Source of the DNA: Kordia algicida OT-1
GTDB taxonomy: Bacteria > Bacteroidota > Bacteroidia > Flavobacteriales > Flavobacteriaceae
Direction: 5' to 3'
DNA length: 64,000 nucleotides
Assembly (NCBI RefSeq): GCF_000154725.1
Contig: NZ_DS544873.1
Coordinates: 4,251,085 to 4,315,084, forward strand
Made by a program: the position numbers and the translations under genes. This document shows, piece by piece, positions 1 through 10,003 of this stretch. The notes under the pieces were generated by a model that was given only the letters and a program-made list of their open reading frames with translations, searched no databases and had not been told where the DNA came from. The first letter of the stretch is position 1, and the number at the start of each line of letters is the position of its first letter.

Positions 1-295
1 AATCTTCAAAACCAAGAAAGCTAATTTCTTCAACAACATTTTCAAATTTATTAAAAGCTTCATCAGATATAATCTTCTGTTTGTTGTATGCTTTATATTC
101 AGGAGATTGTTTATAAGCTTCTTTAAAATCTTTCAATAAGGCTGATTTCTTATTTTTTTCTTTATGAAAGCTTTCCATTGCTTCGATGTAGGATTCTGGA
201 ACTTCAGGAACTATTTCATGTATAAAGAAAGCGGTGGCGCATACCACCGCTAAAAAAATATGAGAATATTTATAAATTAAATTATTCTTCATCAT
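1..295 (-). CDS. Partial hypothetical protein, N-terminal 98 residues
   Basis: The reading frame starts at 295 (second ATG at 292) and runs off the left edge with no stop, so only the N-terminus is visible. Residues about 10-25 form a hydrophobic segment (SHIFLAVVCATAFFI), either a membrane anchor or an uncleaved signal. After it comes a charged, probably helical region rich in Lys and Glu. The start overlaps the end of the upstream small lipoprotein gene by 14 bp, which suggests the two are co-transcribed. I do not recognise the family. Confidence 0.6.
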   Translation of the reverse strand, partial: MMKNNLIYKYSHIFLAVVCATAFFIHEIVPEVPESYIEAMESFHKEKNKKSALLKDFKEAYKQSPEYKAYNKQKIISDEAFNKFENVVEEISFLGFED

Positions 296-452
296 TATTG
301 ACTGGCGGATTTGTTCCTCCACCTGAATTGACGCTATCTTTTTTGTCGGTAGAATGAAATTCAATATCTTCATCAGCTAAATTTGTTGGTTCACAATTTG
401 CAAATAAAAGCATTCCCATTATCGACAACATGAATATTATTCCTTTTTTCAT
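282..452 (-). CDS. Small putative lipoprotein, 56 aa
   Basis: ATG at 452 and TAA at 282-284. The first 19 residues are a signal peptide (MKK followed by a hydrophobic stretch) ending at Cys20 in the context LLFANC, a loose lipobox. The mature part is short, acidic and low in complexity, with a Gly-Gly-Gly and Asn-Pro-Pro stretch near the C-terminus. It probably works as an envelope-anchored peptide, or it may be a secreted precursor-like peptide. The next gene overlaps its 3' end. No function is assigned. Confidence 0.5.
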   Translation of the reverse strand: MKKGIIFMLSIMGMLLFANCEPTNLADEDIEFHSTDKKDSVNSGGGTNPPVNNDEE

Positions 453-643
453 AATATTTAAAGATTAGAGTTATACATTAATCTCAAATGTATATCAAAA
501 ATCAATTAGTAAGAAATATATCTATTGACTAATAAGAAATGTTATTGCTAAAGTAAACAAAGTAATATGAAATTAAAAATTACCACTTATTTTTAATAAT
601 AATTATGTTTTTAACGTAGATAAGTTATGGTTAAAACGTAAAT

Positions 644-685
644 AAAAACTAAAAGTTTTATATAAATATAAAACTTTTAGTTTTT
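644..685. terminator. Long AT-rich stem-loop
   Basis: Arms 644-660 and 669-685 are perfectly complementary over 17 bp (core ACTAAAAGTTTTA), with an 8-nt loop that is itself partly self-complementary. A-runs and T-runs at the arm ends make it a candidate terminator in either direction. Confidence 0.5.
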
Positions 686-692
686 ATATTAG

Positions 693-724
693 AAAAGCTA
701 GCGATTTTTTAGACACTAGCTTTT
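693..724. terminator. Second stem-loop after the lipoprotein gene
   Basis: Arms 693-701 (AAAAGCTAG) and 716-724 (CTAGCTTTT) are a perfect 9-bp inverted repeat with a 14-nt loop. It lies just past the 3' end (784) of the minus-strand lipoprotein gene, so it probably ends that transcript. Confidence 0.55.
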
Positions 725-783
725 GTTTATAGAAAGATTATACATTCCAATATAAACCGTACATTGGAAGCTATATTTCTAAT

Positions 784-1356
784 TTAATGATTCAATAAAA
801 TATAAATTAGTGGAATTCTAAAAATAATATCTTGGAATTGATCGTTACTGATATTATTTATCATACCATTTATTAATTCATTCTTATCTGGATTTTCATC
901 ATAAAAGATTTTTTTTAAGAAATTTTGTCTAATTGACAAATCTTTTAAGTAATCACTAGAATTATCATTTTGTGATAAGATGTGTTCAGGACAAGTAAAT
1001 AATATAAACCTTTGAATTCCTAAGTTAATAGTTTCGTTATCTGATGTTAGTTTTTCTCCGAGTGCTATTTTAATATCATTTTCAATGCTAGAATCCTTAA
1101 AGAAGTTTTCGAACAATTCTTTGTAAGACTCTTTATCGTTGCTTTGTAATAATTTATTTTCTTTGAGTTTATTCTCTACATTTCTAAAAAAATCATAAAC
1201 TTCATCATAACTTTTGAAGTAAGAACCGAAAATAGGTGATTGACTTTGTATGTTGTAATCTAGGCATTCATTAAGTTCACTCCTAACATTTTGATTTACT
1301 GATTTACAAGAACCTAATACAACTATAATTAGTAATAGTATTTTAATTTTTTTCAT
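784..1356 (-). CDS. Putative lipoprotein, 190 aa, unknown function
   Basis: The N-terminus is a clear lipoprotein signal: MKK, a hydrophobic stretch, then LGSC with the lipidated Cys at residue 17. The mature protein is mostly charged and predicted helical, ending in a hydrophobic tail (FRIPLIYILLNH). Size, signal type and the hydrophobic last residues resemble the next lipoprotein upstream (1748-2299, 183 aa), so the two may be distant paralogues. It is the second minus-strand gene downstream of the large RHS protein. A role as an immunity lipoprotein is a position-based guess only. Confidence 0.65.
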   Translation of the reverse strand: MKKIKILLLIIVVLGSCKSVNQNVRSELNECLDYNIQSQSPIFGSYFKSYDEVYDFFRNVENKLKENKLLQSNDKESYKELFENFFKDSSIENDIKIALGEKLTSDNETINLGIQRFILFTCPEHILSQNDNSSDYLKDLSIRQNFLKKIFYDENPDKNELINGMINNISNDQFQDIIFRIPLIYILLNH

Positions 1357-1747
1357 GTTATTTTCCTATTATTTTTAAGGATTTAAAAATCTTTTTTAAT
1401 TGACTTTCATTTTTTGAATGAGTAGTTAATCTTTTTCAAAAACGAAATCCTAAACCTAAATCTTAAAATACACAATCAACAAAATACATATAGAACTCAT
1501 CTTGACTTTTTATTTTTAACCGAAAATGAGTTAAAATTTGTTCAGATAAAGCTATTTTTAAAAGGCATAGCATCGCTAAGGATAAGAAAATAGCTGAAAT
1601 ATGGGCGAATTTTAGTCGCTTTTCAAGAAACAAAAAAAGTCAAAATGAGTTCATATTAATAAATCTACACTATCTAAAAAACTCTAATCTTCTCATTTTA
1701 GAATAATCTTTGTTTTGTGTTGATCTTTTTTTGATTAAGGTAAATTA
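1357..1747. other. Intergenic region containing a MITE-like stem-loop element
   Basis: No ORF of note. Most of the stretch is occupied by an inverted-repeat element (1493-1652, listed separately) sitting between the two lipoprotein genes. Confidence 0.6.
1493..1652. repeat. MITE-like inverted-repeat element, ~160 bp
   Basis: Terminal inverted repeats 1493-1511 and 1634-1652 match at 18 of 19 positions. Inside, a second inverted pair brackets a small palindromic core (TAGC ATC GCTA around 1568-1578). It encodes no protein. Its reverse complement has the same internal landmarks, in the same order, as the element at 35552-35713: TTTCAGC, then TAGCGnTGCTATG, then ATTTTCG(G/C)TTAAA. The two are probably diverged members of one non-autonomous mobile repeat family. 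Confidence 0.6.
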
Positions 1748-2299
1748 TTACTGAGATATCATTGAATAAAAAACAAGAGAAAATATAACTCTGTATTGGA
1801 AAATCTTGATGTCATCAGCATCATAATTATTAATAAAGTTTTCAAATTGATCTAAGTCATAACCTTCCATATCTATCGAGTTTAAGAAACTTGTAGACAA
1901 ATGAAGTGTAGAATACAATTCTACCTTATTTTGAATTAAAATAACATTTAGACACTCTTTATATCTGTAAATATTATTATTTAAATCAAAGTCATATTTT
2001 TTGCAAATCAAGTCTATTTCGGATAACAGTTTCTCTTTATCTAATTCATTTTTTCTCATTAGATTAATTAAATTGATAAAACTATTTTTAACATCGGAGT
2101 CTTTACAAAAAACATTTTCTATTTCTTTTAAAACAGTGAAAGTATTGATAGGTTCTAAGTCTGTTTTATATCTATTTTCAGCGATATTACCATTTACACA
2201 ATTTTCAATTTTATTTTCTAAATTAATATTTTCATCTTTTGACAATTTACAACTCATAATAAAGATAAAGACTATTATCAAATAAGAATATTTATTCAT
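1748..2299 (-). CDS. Putative lipoprotein, 183 aa, next to the RHS protein
   Basis: Signal peptide with lipobox FIMSC (Cys17), then an Asn/Asp/Glu/Lys-rich mature part with a hydrophobic C-terminal tail (YRVIFSLVFYSM). Its start is 19 bp past the stop of the 2319-6665 RHS gene on the same strand, so it is probably co-transcribed with it. In polymorphic toxin loci the gene directly 3' of the toxin-bearing protein is usually the immunity gene. That general rule plus the position make this the first candidate immunity protein here. No motif confirms it. Confidence 0.65.
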   Translation of the reverse strand: MNKYSYLIIVFIFIMSCKLSKDENINLENKIENCVNGNIAENRYKTDLEPINTFTVLKEIENVFCKDSDVKNSFINLINLMRKNELDKEKLLSEIDLICKKYDFDLNNNIYRYKECLNVILIQNKVELYSTLHLSTSFLNSIDMEGYDLDQFENFINNYDADDIKIFQYRVIFSLVFYSMISQ

Positions 2300-2318
2300 A
2301 ACTAAAGTATTTATTTAT

Positions 2319-5300
2319 TTATTTTTTTATTTCAAATTTCGTTAATCTTTTAGAAATAGCATAGCCTTCACCATTTCTCATAATCATTTCAAAACCTCCC
2401 CATATTTTGCCTCTGTTGGCATTATTTGCAAATAATCCTATTATTTGAATATCTGAATATCTACCCATTTCTTTTGTAAATCTTTGTTTACTATTATAAA
2501 CTTCTGTACCCAATAAAGTAGACGAACTATTCGCAACTGATCTAATCATAGGAATTTTAAAATATATAGAATATTTTTTGTTATTGTAACTGAAATATGC
2601 CCTACCTGCCATATTATCTACTCCTCCCCAGGTAGTCGAGAGCGCGCTAGACATACCTATTTTAGATTTAAAAAACGTTGAAGGTTTAAAAGCATAATCA
2701 CCATTATATCTGGTAACATCAACAGCAAATAGAAATTGGTCAAATCTTCTTTGGTCACTTTTACCTTCTTTAGAACTAATATCTAATTTTAAAATTTTAT
2801 TACCAGTTACTTGTTCTACCTTGCTCCCTGAAACTTCTGTTCCTTCATCTATTTTAGAATCTCCTGTTGTTCCCGTTATTTTTTCTGCATCTTTCTGAGA
2901 TATCCCATATTGACTTGACAAGGTTGATGCGCTATCACCTTTTTCAGAAATATAAGTTATTTCGCCATTTTCATTTAGCTTTGGTATCCATTTTGCTTTC
3001 ATACCATCAGGATCTATGTAATTGATTGGGTCATTCATCATAGCATTATAAGTAGAATAACTATAAAATTTTTCTGATAGTGGATCAATATTCATCCAGC
3101 GACCTAAGGAAGCATTATAATTCCTAGCATGAAAATCTAACCATTCTAAACCAAGTTCATCATTTTCTTCTTTTCCACCAAAGCCGTAATTATGGTTTCT
3201 TCCAGTAATTATATTATTATATCCTTTGTGTTTTAAGCCAAAAGGGTAGTAGTTACTTTCTTCTTTAATTTCAGTATTGCTATCAATAACTCCATTATCG
3301 TCAAAATCTTGATACGATAATCTAATATTTCCTAAATGGTCTTTAAATTGAAAAGTATAGCTAAACGTATTACTATTTGTAGGCTCAATATATCCTTCGG
3401 GATGATTAAAAAACACTAATGATTCCGCATTTGTATTGTCAACTTTGTAGATGAAATTACCTGCATACTGTGTTTTTACAAAACTATTATTTTCTTGAAC
3501 TATTTTAGCCATTTTTATTCCTGTAGCATCGTAAATGTAAGAAATACTCCCTTGATCGCCAAAATTAATTGTAGTTGGTAAATTTAAGTGGTTGTAAGTG
3601 ATTCCATTGGGAATGATTCCTTTGTTTATATCTGAAGTCATATTTCCATTGACATCATACATATAATCATTTTCAGAGGTGTTCACATCTTTAAATCCTG
3701 CATTATCTGCAACATCTGTAACTTTTACAAGTGTATTGCTATTGCTAGCATAATTGTAAGTTAATTGATCTATGATATCTACCGTAGGATTAGCAACCTG
3801 AGTAATTCCCATTCGCTCAAGTGAAAGAATATTTCCACTTTTATCATAGGATACATTATTTAAGCTGTAGTTCTCTATATCATTATTGGCAAGGCTAGAT
3901 AAAGTCTGCCCACTTTGATACATAGCACTTGTAACTCTATTTAACGCATCATAGTTGTAGCTATAACTTCTTAGGTTCATATCATTGGCAGTTTTCCAAT
4001 GTGTCTCACTAATATTTCCATTAAATAAATGTGTGGTTTGATTCAAGTCAGGATTGTCATAATTTATCTTAAAAGAAAATAGTTTATTTACATCATTGGT
4101 ATTTACATCATTGATTGCTTTAAGCCAACCACGAATAGTATAGCTGTAATCAATTTCTTGAAGTGGATTTACTTCTGTATTTCCAACTTTTTTACTTTCT
4201 AATATTCCTAACTCATCATAAGTATTGGCTACAATCAATTCTTCTTCTTGGTCATTTATTTGTTGTTTTTGAGTGAGCAATCTTCCCGAAGAATCATAGG
4301 TAAATCTGTCAATGGTTATGATTGGTGTATTTCCATTTTTAGTATGTACTAATTTTGATTCTAATACCTTTCCAGTAAAATCAAGTTTTGTTTCTGTAAT
4401 ATCAAATGATGATAGATATTCATTTTTTGATGCCACATAAATAGGTCTCCCTTTTTGGTCATAATGCGTTATGGTAGTAATCCACTGATCTGTACCTAAA
4501 ATTCGGATTTTTGTTCCTGTTGGTAGTGTCTTGGTATCAGAGGATATTTGAACGCCGTAAATTTGTGAATTTGATGGTAGTGTCAATGATGACTCATTAA
4601 AACTATAATCCTCATAATAATTAATTGAGTGTATTTCTTTAATACCTGGAAAAGCAAATCCATCATAGTAATGGTTGTTATTATTTATAGGCGTTGCAAC
4701 ACGAAAAGCATTTAGGTTTTGACTATTATCTACAGCTTCTTGCATTTGTCTACGCGTCCATGAATTTCCTTCCTTCCAATATAATCCTGTCATCACAGGT
4801 CTATTTAGTGCATCGTATTGCGTTACAAACCATTTATCATCTAGACGTAATTTTGCATCTTGTAAGAGTGCTGGGCGGTTGAGTCTGTCATATACAATGT
4901 ATTCCCACCCTTTTCCTGGTATTTTCTTTTCTACTACTCTGTTCCTATTATCATAATGATAGATATAACATAATCCTTGTAATACTTCTGGAGCAATGCT
5001 ATAGTTGGTTGTAGTACTTGGCTGAGTTCCTGTAAAAATTGGAAATGCAGATGTAATAGTTCCGCTACCGCTAATATGTAATGCATTCTCCTTAATAGAA
5101 AACTCATAAGTAAATCCTTCTGCTGAGAATGTCCCAAGAGTCACATCAGCAATTCTTCTTTTAAGTCCTAAATCAATTACTAACCCTTCTCTAAAGGCTA
5201 AAGGTGTTGTTGTGTTGATGTTCATGTGTAATGATACTACATCATTCTGATCGACAGCGATATGCATACCACCGCTACCACCATATTGATTTTCTATGGT

Positions 5301-6665
5301 AACATTTAAAATCTCATCGTTTGGATATGGTTTTAACTGTGACAAATAAGTATTGGCAAATTTTGTATCTACGTCTAAAATAGAAACCCAAGAAAAGTTT
5401 TTACTGTAGTTTAGTTTTGTATTACTACTGAAAGATTGATTTAGAGCCAAAAGCTTTCCTTCTCCCTGAATAAACAATGTATTATTCTTCACTAAAAACG
5501 TATAATCATAATCGTCAGTTTTGATGACACCTAATTCAGTATCTTTAAATTCTCCTAAGTCTTTTAGAGAAACAATTTCTCCTGTTTTAAAAGGCAACGG
5601 CTCATTAGTTGAAAAATTTATATTTAAAATAAGCTCATTGGTATCGGTATTTCTACTAATTGAAAAGCCACCTTGTGCGCCATATTTATTTTCTAAATCA
5701 GCCGTTAGAATATCTTCATTTTTGTATTGACTTAATTTTTTTTGATATTGTTCTGCTAATTCTTTGTCAACCAATACCAAATCTACCCATGAGAAATTTT
5801 GTCCTGATAAAAGTCCTGTTTGTGTAGTTGTAGTTACCACAATATCATCGGATGCTTTTGGAGGTATGACGTAGGTTAAATTTTCAAACTTGTCATACAC
5901 ATAATAGGTATCATGCTTTTTATTTTTATTAAAATTTCGCTTTAAAACAACTCGTCCTAATTTGTCTACATATTCTTCTGTGGTATGATCTTTTAAAAAA
6001 GGTTGATTGGACGTCCAATTCTCATCTTTTACGATCTTTTTTTGAAGCGTACCTTCTCCATAATAGTTAATAAATTCAAGCTGAGTTTGCTCTGTATCAT
6101 TATTTGGATGCGATACACCAAAGCGCATCACATTATCCTTAGCGATATTTCCTTCTTCAAAAGTATTTACTTGATATTCAAACTTGACAGCATGGTCGTT
6201 GTCTGAATTTGGATTGATAGCCCAAGAGTTTCCTGGCGCACCTTGTTTTAATGGTCTACTAAGCGGAGAATTATCATATACCGTTTCAGCAAATGGATTT
6301 AGCGTGTTTTCATACTTTTCAGTATTGTAAAAAGTAGCTTGATTGTTAATGGAATTTGCATGTATATTTCCATTTTGGGAACTTGTTGCATACGGAAGGT
6401 ATTCTTTGGTCATACGTCCATATTGGTCATAGACTATTGGTACAACAATATCTTGTTGCCCTCCTCCTGCTTTTACGGATATTTTTTGAAAAGGTCTGCC
6501 TAGTCCATCAAAATAAGTAATAGATTCTAGTTTTTGATTCTCTGGAATATTTCCGTTTTGCGTTTGGTTTTGATAAACGGTAGTTTTCGTATAATTTTCT
6601 GAGGTAGTTTGTCCCATGACTAACATTGGAACTACTACCGAAAATATGTATAATAGCTTTTTCAT
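2319..6665 (-). CDS. RHS-repeat protein with DUF6443 N-terminus and variable C-terminal domain
   Basis: The preferred start is the ATG at 6665, which begins a signal peptide (MKKLLYIFSVVVPMLVMG) one base after the upstream gene's stop; an in-frame ATG at 6695 would overlap that gene. The product is 1448 aa. In order: signal peptide; DUF6443-like region (about 20-160, containing FDGLGRPFQK); two tandem ~120-residue inserts, each beginning FSWV and carrying YGxxGG (about 288-410 and 420-545); RHS/YD repeats (about 560-1130); the RHS-associated core (YYPFG, GKEEND, NIDPLSEKFYSYSTYNA, PINYIDPDGM; about 1140-1221). After the core is a unique ~225-residue tail that starts with a LysM-like segment (GDSASTLSSQYGISQKDAE). 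The RHS core normally forms a cocoon that delivers the variable tail, here of unknown activity. The protein is probably secreted or surface exposed. Confidence 0.85.
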   Translation of the reverse strand: MKKLLYIFSVVVPMLVMGQTTSENYTKTTVYQNQTQNGNIPENQKLESITYFDGLGRPFQKISVKAGGGQQDIVVPIVYDQYGRMTKEYLPYATSSQNGNIHANSINNQATFYNTEKYENTLNPFAETVYDNSPLSRPLKQGAPGNSWAINPNSDNDHAVKFEYQVNTFEEGNIAKDNVMRFGVSHPNNDTEQTQLEFINYYGEGTLQKKIVKDENWTSNQPFLKDHTTEEYVDKLGRVVLKRNFNKNKKHDTYYVYDKFENLTYVIPPKASDDIVVTTTTQTGLLSGQNFSWVDLVLVDKELAEQYQKKLSQYKNEDILTADLENKYGAQGGFSISRNTDTNELILNINFSTNEPLPFKTGEIVSLKDLGEFKDTELGVIKTDDYDYTFLVKNNTLFIQGEGKLLALNQSFSSNTKLNYSKNFSWVSILDVDTKFANTYLSQLKPYPNDEILNVTIENQYGGSGGMHIAVDQNDVVSLHMNINTTTPLAFREGLVIDLGLKRRIADVTLGTFSAEGFTYEFSIKENALHISGSGTITSAFPIFTGTQPSTTTNYSIAPEVLQGLCYIYHYDNRNRVVEKKIPGKGWEYIVYDRLNRPALLQDAKLRLDDKWFVTQYDALNRPVMTGLYWKEGNSWTRRQMQEAVDNSQNLNAFRVATPINNNNHYYDGFAFPGIKEIHSINYYEDYSFNESSLTLPSNSQIYGVQISSDTKTLPTGTKIRILGTDQWITTITHYDQKGRPIYVASKNEYLSSFDITETKLDFTGKVLESKLVHTKNGNTPIITIDRFTYDSSGRLLTQKQQINDQEEELIVANTYDELGILESKKVGNTEVNPLQEIDYSYTIRGWLKAINDVNTNDVNKLFSFKINYDNPDLNQTTHLFNGNISETHWKTANDMNLRSYSYNYDALNRVTSAMYQSGQTLSSLANNDIENYSLNNVSYDKSGNILSLERMGITQVANPTVDIIDQLTYNYASNSNTLVKVTDVADNAGFKDVNTSENDYMYDVNGNMTSDINKGIIPNGITYNHLNLPTTINFGDQGSISYIYDATGIKMAKIVQENNSFVKTQYAGNFIYKVDNTNAESLVFFNHPEGYIEPTNSNTFSYTFQFKDHLGNIRLSYQDFDDNGVIDSNTEIKEESNYYPFGLKHKGYNNIITGRNHNYGFGGKEENDELGLEWLDFHARNYNASLGRWMNIDPLSEKFYSYSTYNAMMNDPINYIDPDGMKAKWIPKLNENGEITYISEKGDSASTLSSQYGISQKDAEKITGTTGDSKIDEGTEVSGSKVEQVTGNKILKLDISSKEGKSDQRRFDQFLFAVDVTRYNGDYAFKPSTFFKSKIGMSSALSTTWGGVDNMAGRAYFSYNNKKYSIYFKIPMIRSVANSSSTLLGTEVYNSKQRFTKEMGRYSDIQIIGLFANNANRGKIWGGFEMIMRNGEGYAISKRLTKFEIKK

Positions 6666-6666
6666 T

Positions 6667-9600
6667 TTAGTCATTGTTTTTATAATTGTATTCATTGGTA
6701 CTTATTAAATTTTGATCTGCATCCCTCACAGTTTTAAGCCTGTTAAACTCATCATATTCATAATACATCGTATATCCTCTAGCATCGGTCATACTTGTAA
6801 TTCCAACAAGCGGATCATACGTATATGAGGAGACATTTGCCGTTGGAAAAGCATCACGAAGATTTTGTAAGGCTTGACGTAGATTGTCTTCTGATACTGT
6901 ATTATTATCGTTGTCAGAAGCTTGCTTTACAACGGCTATAATATCATTTTGGGTATTTGTAAAGTCGGCAAAAGAAGCGTTTTGAATTTTAGCAATGGGT
7001 TTGGTGCTATTATATCCCCAAATCAGACAGGTATGAATTCCATTTTCGTTATGGTATTCCAACACATTTCCATTTAAGTCTCTTTTATCAATTGTTGACA
7101 AAGCATGAAAATCATTAGTTCCCTTAGATACTTGATTACTTTTATGATTTATAACTCCTTCAAATACATCAAAATTGTACTTCGCTCTTGATAGTAATTG
7201 ACTTTGGTTACTAAGTACACGTATATTTTTATGAGAGACAGGAGTCGCAATACGATTCTGAGTCACTAAACTATTTACATAAGGTTCATTTGAAACTTCT
7301 GATTCAAAAGGGTAGACAAATACTGATTTTTCAATACTTTGATCTGTAATGTATCTCTGTTCTTTTACAAAAGGATAGTTAGCATCATAAACGATTTGTT
7401 GTGTTGTACTAAAGTTTCCATTGTCTACATAATCAGTTGTGATTACTTTTGTATTTAGATTTCGTTCTATATTAATAACAGAGGTATGATAAAAAACACC
7501 TGCTGTACCACCTTGTGTGAATGGACTACCAGAGACAGTTGTTCTGTAATTTAAATCCACAGTATTAAAAGCATCATAATCATACTGATAAGTTATATGT
7601 TGCTTGATATTTTCACTCTGGGTAAAATGCTTTTCACTGATTAACTTCCCTCTTTTAATATCATAATCAATAACATTTAAACTTGGATAAGAACTGTTAC
7701 TTGTAAGAAATACATAAGGATTATTGACATTATCGGCATTTACTGTTGTTTCCAATTCATTTGGAAATGTATTTGATGTTGTATAGGTATACTCAGAATA
7801 TCCGTTACCATTTTCTTTTTTTACCACTCTAGCATAGCCGACAAAACTACCATCGGTAAGTTCTAAACTATTTTTAGTTTTATCAAAATAGGTAAAATAA
7901 CGTTTCCAATCATTTTCAGGAGCAGTCATTGAAAAATGGTGGAAAGAATAATTACTTGGCGCATCACTGTATTTATTGATGTACGCAAAGGTTGGCATAC
8001 GATTGATATAGCCTGAGCTTGTTCCGTTAGCATGGGTATACTCATAAAATATATTTCTAGTACCACCACGACCATCGTGAAGTGTTTGTTGCTTTATTCT
8101 TGCGCCACCCGCGATGTATTGCGCTCCTTGTAGATTAAAAGTATGATTTTCATATTTAAAATGTGCGCTTCCACCTGTTGGATATTTTATGGTTTTCAGC
8201 GTAGCAGTTAAAGAATATGTGTTGGATTCTAATGAGTACTGCCCATGAATGATTCTGTAATTACTACCATTTGTTCTTTTAAAAGGTAATACAGAGTTCC
8301 CACCTTGATTTTTATAGAAATGTAGCATTGCATTGGGTGGAATTTCAGACTCATCATTAGAAGACCATTCAAAACCATTATTATTGAAATAGCCTAAAAA
8401 GTCTCTTTGAAACGAATCCCTTCTTGGTAGTGGATTGTCATAATTATAATCAAACTCATGTACCTTAGCATTTACTGCGGTGTTTCCAATTGGTAATTCT
8501 TTTACTTTATCCAATCGTAATCGCTTACATTCTTTTTCGTTACAATTCTCTAAAGAATTGAAATAAGAATATTCAAATTCAAAATGTTTGATAAGTTGAC
8601 CGAAATTATTTTTTACTAAAATTTCAGTAAGTGCTTTTTCTCCAAGATCATCAATTCTATTTAATCCGTAGATAAATTCTACTGTTCCCTCGTCCCATGT
8701 GATTTTTTTAAGCCGATTTGCTTTAGTGGTTCTAGTAGAAACAGTGCTTTGAAAATCCATATCATAAGTCCCATTTCCAAGTGATACGTCAGATATAGTA
8801 GTGTAGTAATAATCATAAAGATCATTCGTATCTAAAGGATCTTGATAGGTAGCGGTAATATTTTTAATTCTTTCGGGAATTGCCTTGACATAGGCTTCAT
8901 ATTCAAAAATAACCTCTCTGTTATGAATTGGGTCAATGATTTTTGATAAATTCCAATTGGTAGAACCAAGTCCCTGGTTTGCTGAGTCCCAAACTCCATG
9001 ATAGGTACTTTCGCTATAATCTTTAGTATCAAAAATATATTTAAGTCCATTGGTATTGACAATTTCAAACGAAGGAAAATCCAAGTACTGATAATTATAA
9101 AAAGGTATTCCATTTTGATAAAAATCAGCAGGTTCATTGCCATGTGAGATATCAACTAATCTAGGAATAGTTGTTGTTGTCCTTTGTATTAGATTTTGAA
9201 CTTTTACACCAGAATGATCTAAAAAGATTGCATTGTACTTTCGATTTGCAAAAGGTGTTGTATTGTCATTAGGAAATTTATCTTCTAAATAGAATTTAGA
9301 ACTAAGTCCTGGAGCGTTGGCATAAAAGAAATCAGGAGAAGAATCAATTTTACTCCATTCTTCTGCTTCTTCTGAATCAGAATGTACCATTCCTGTAGCA
9401 CTATTAAAACTAAATGGCTCAGGAGATTTACCTCTATGATATCCTATTTGCGTTACAATCGTTTCAAAACTACCAGCGTTATCTCCTGTATCGTCAGGAA
9501 CACTATAACCTGTACCATAGAAATCATCATCATTTAAATCACGGACAATTTTTAAAATACTTCCATTCGCATTTAAACTCCATCCTAAGCCTACATTGGA

Positions 9601-9903
9601 TGCGATATCACTTACTTTTATTCCTGAAGTATTATAACTTAGAGAAATGGGAACATTGATGTCTCCAATTGAAATATCATAAATGGGAACTCCAACATTA
9701 ATTTTTCCTGTATATAAATTCTCAGGAATTAGTTTGCTTTCGTGGAAAGCTTTTACCGATGGTGTTGCAAAAACATCATCGCCTGGCGCACCTCTAAAAT
9801 AATTGGGTTTGCCATCTTGCGCATTTGTGAATTGTATACAAACAAGACACAAAAAATTCATTAAAAAGATTTTTTTCACTTTTAAAAATTTTAAATTAAA
9901 CAT
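6667..9903 (-). CDS. RHS-repeat protein, large N-terminal partner (1078 aa)
   Basis: Signal peptide at residues 1-28 (hydrophobic FLMNFLCLVCIQFTNA). Next comes the Bacteroidota-type opening of RHS proteins (NYFRGAPGDD, then TGKINVGVPIYDI and ISLSYNTSGIKV, about residues 30-110), a long beta-rich region with YD repeats, and C-terminal RHS repeats (ITSMTDARGYTMYYEYDEFNRLKTVRDA, written here only as a landmark in three overlapping motifs: MTDARG, YYEYDEFNR, LKTVRDA). It has no RHS core or DPDG motif of its own. It sits directly upstream of the core-bearing RHS gene, with one base between stop and preferred start. The pair probably acts together, much as split Tc/RHS proteins do (inference). Confidence 0.8.
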   Translation of the reverse strand: MFNLKFLKVKKIFLMNFLCLVCIQFTNAQDGKPNYFRGAPGDDVFATPSVKAFHESKLIPENLYTGKINVGVPIYDISIGDINVPISLSYNTSGIKVSDIASNVGLGWSLNANGSILKIVRDLNDDDFYGTGYSVPDDTGDNAGSFETIVTQIGYHRGKSPEPFSFNSATGMVHSDSEEAEEWSKIDSSPDFFYANAPGLSSKFYLEDKFPNDNTTPFANRKYNAIFLDHSGVKVQNLIQRTTTTIPRLVDISHGNEPADFYQNGIPFYNYQYLDFPSFEIVNTNGLKYIFDTKDYSESTYHGVWDSANQGLGSTNWNLSKIIDPIHNREVIFEYEAYVKAIPERIKNITATYQDPLDTNDLYDYYYTTISDVSLGNGTYDMDFQSTVSTRTTKANRLKKITWDEGTVEFIYGLNRIDDLGEKALTEILVKNNFGQLIKHFEFEYSYFNSLENCNEKECKRLRLDKVKELPIGNTAVNAKVHEFDYNYDNPLPRRDSFQRDFLGYFNNNGFEWSSNDESEIPPNAMLHFYKNQGGNSVLPFKRTNGSNYRIIHGQYSLESNTYSLTATLKTIKYPTGGSAHFKYENHTFNLQGAQYIAGGARIKQQTLHDGRGGTRNIFYEYTHANGTSSGYINRMPTFAYINKYSDAPSNYSFHHFSMTAPENDWKRYFTYFDKTKNSLELTDGSFVGYARVVKKENGNGYSEYTYTTSNTFPNELETTVNADNVNNPYVFLTSNSSYPSLNVIDYDIKRGKLISEKHFTQSENIKQHITYQYDYDAFNTVDLNYRTTVSGSPFTQGGTAGVFYHTSVINIERNLNTKVITTDYVDNGNFSTTQQIVYDANYPFVKEQRYITDQSIEKSVFVYPFESEVSNEPYVNSLVTQNRIATPVSHKNIRVLSNQSQLLSRAKYNFDVFEGVINHKSNQVSKGTNDFHALSTIDKRDLNGNVLEYHNENGIHTCLIWGYNSTKPIAKIQNASFADFTNTQNDIIAVVKQASDNDNNTVSEDNLRQALQNLRDAFPTANVSSYTYDPLVGITSMTDARGYTMYYEYDEFNRLKTVRDADQNLISTNEYNYKNND

Positions 9904-10003
9904 AAAATTTGTGGAGTAGTGACTCCACTTTTGAGTAGGCTATTTTTTCACAATATGATTGTATTATGCTGTAGGTTTTAGGGAATTTATTTCTATAAAC
10001 TTT

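Larger units (their letters stand above)
453..783. other. Intergenic region with terminator hairpins
   Basis: There is no credible ORF here. The first part (453-640) is plain AT-rich DNA that should carry the promoter for the minus-strand genes to the left. The last part holds two stem-loops, annotated separately, that lie beyond the stop of the 784-1356 lipoprotein gene. Confidence 0.5.
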
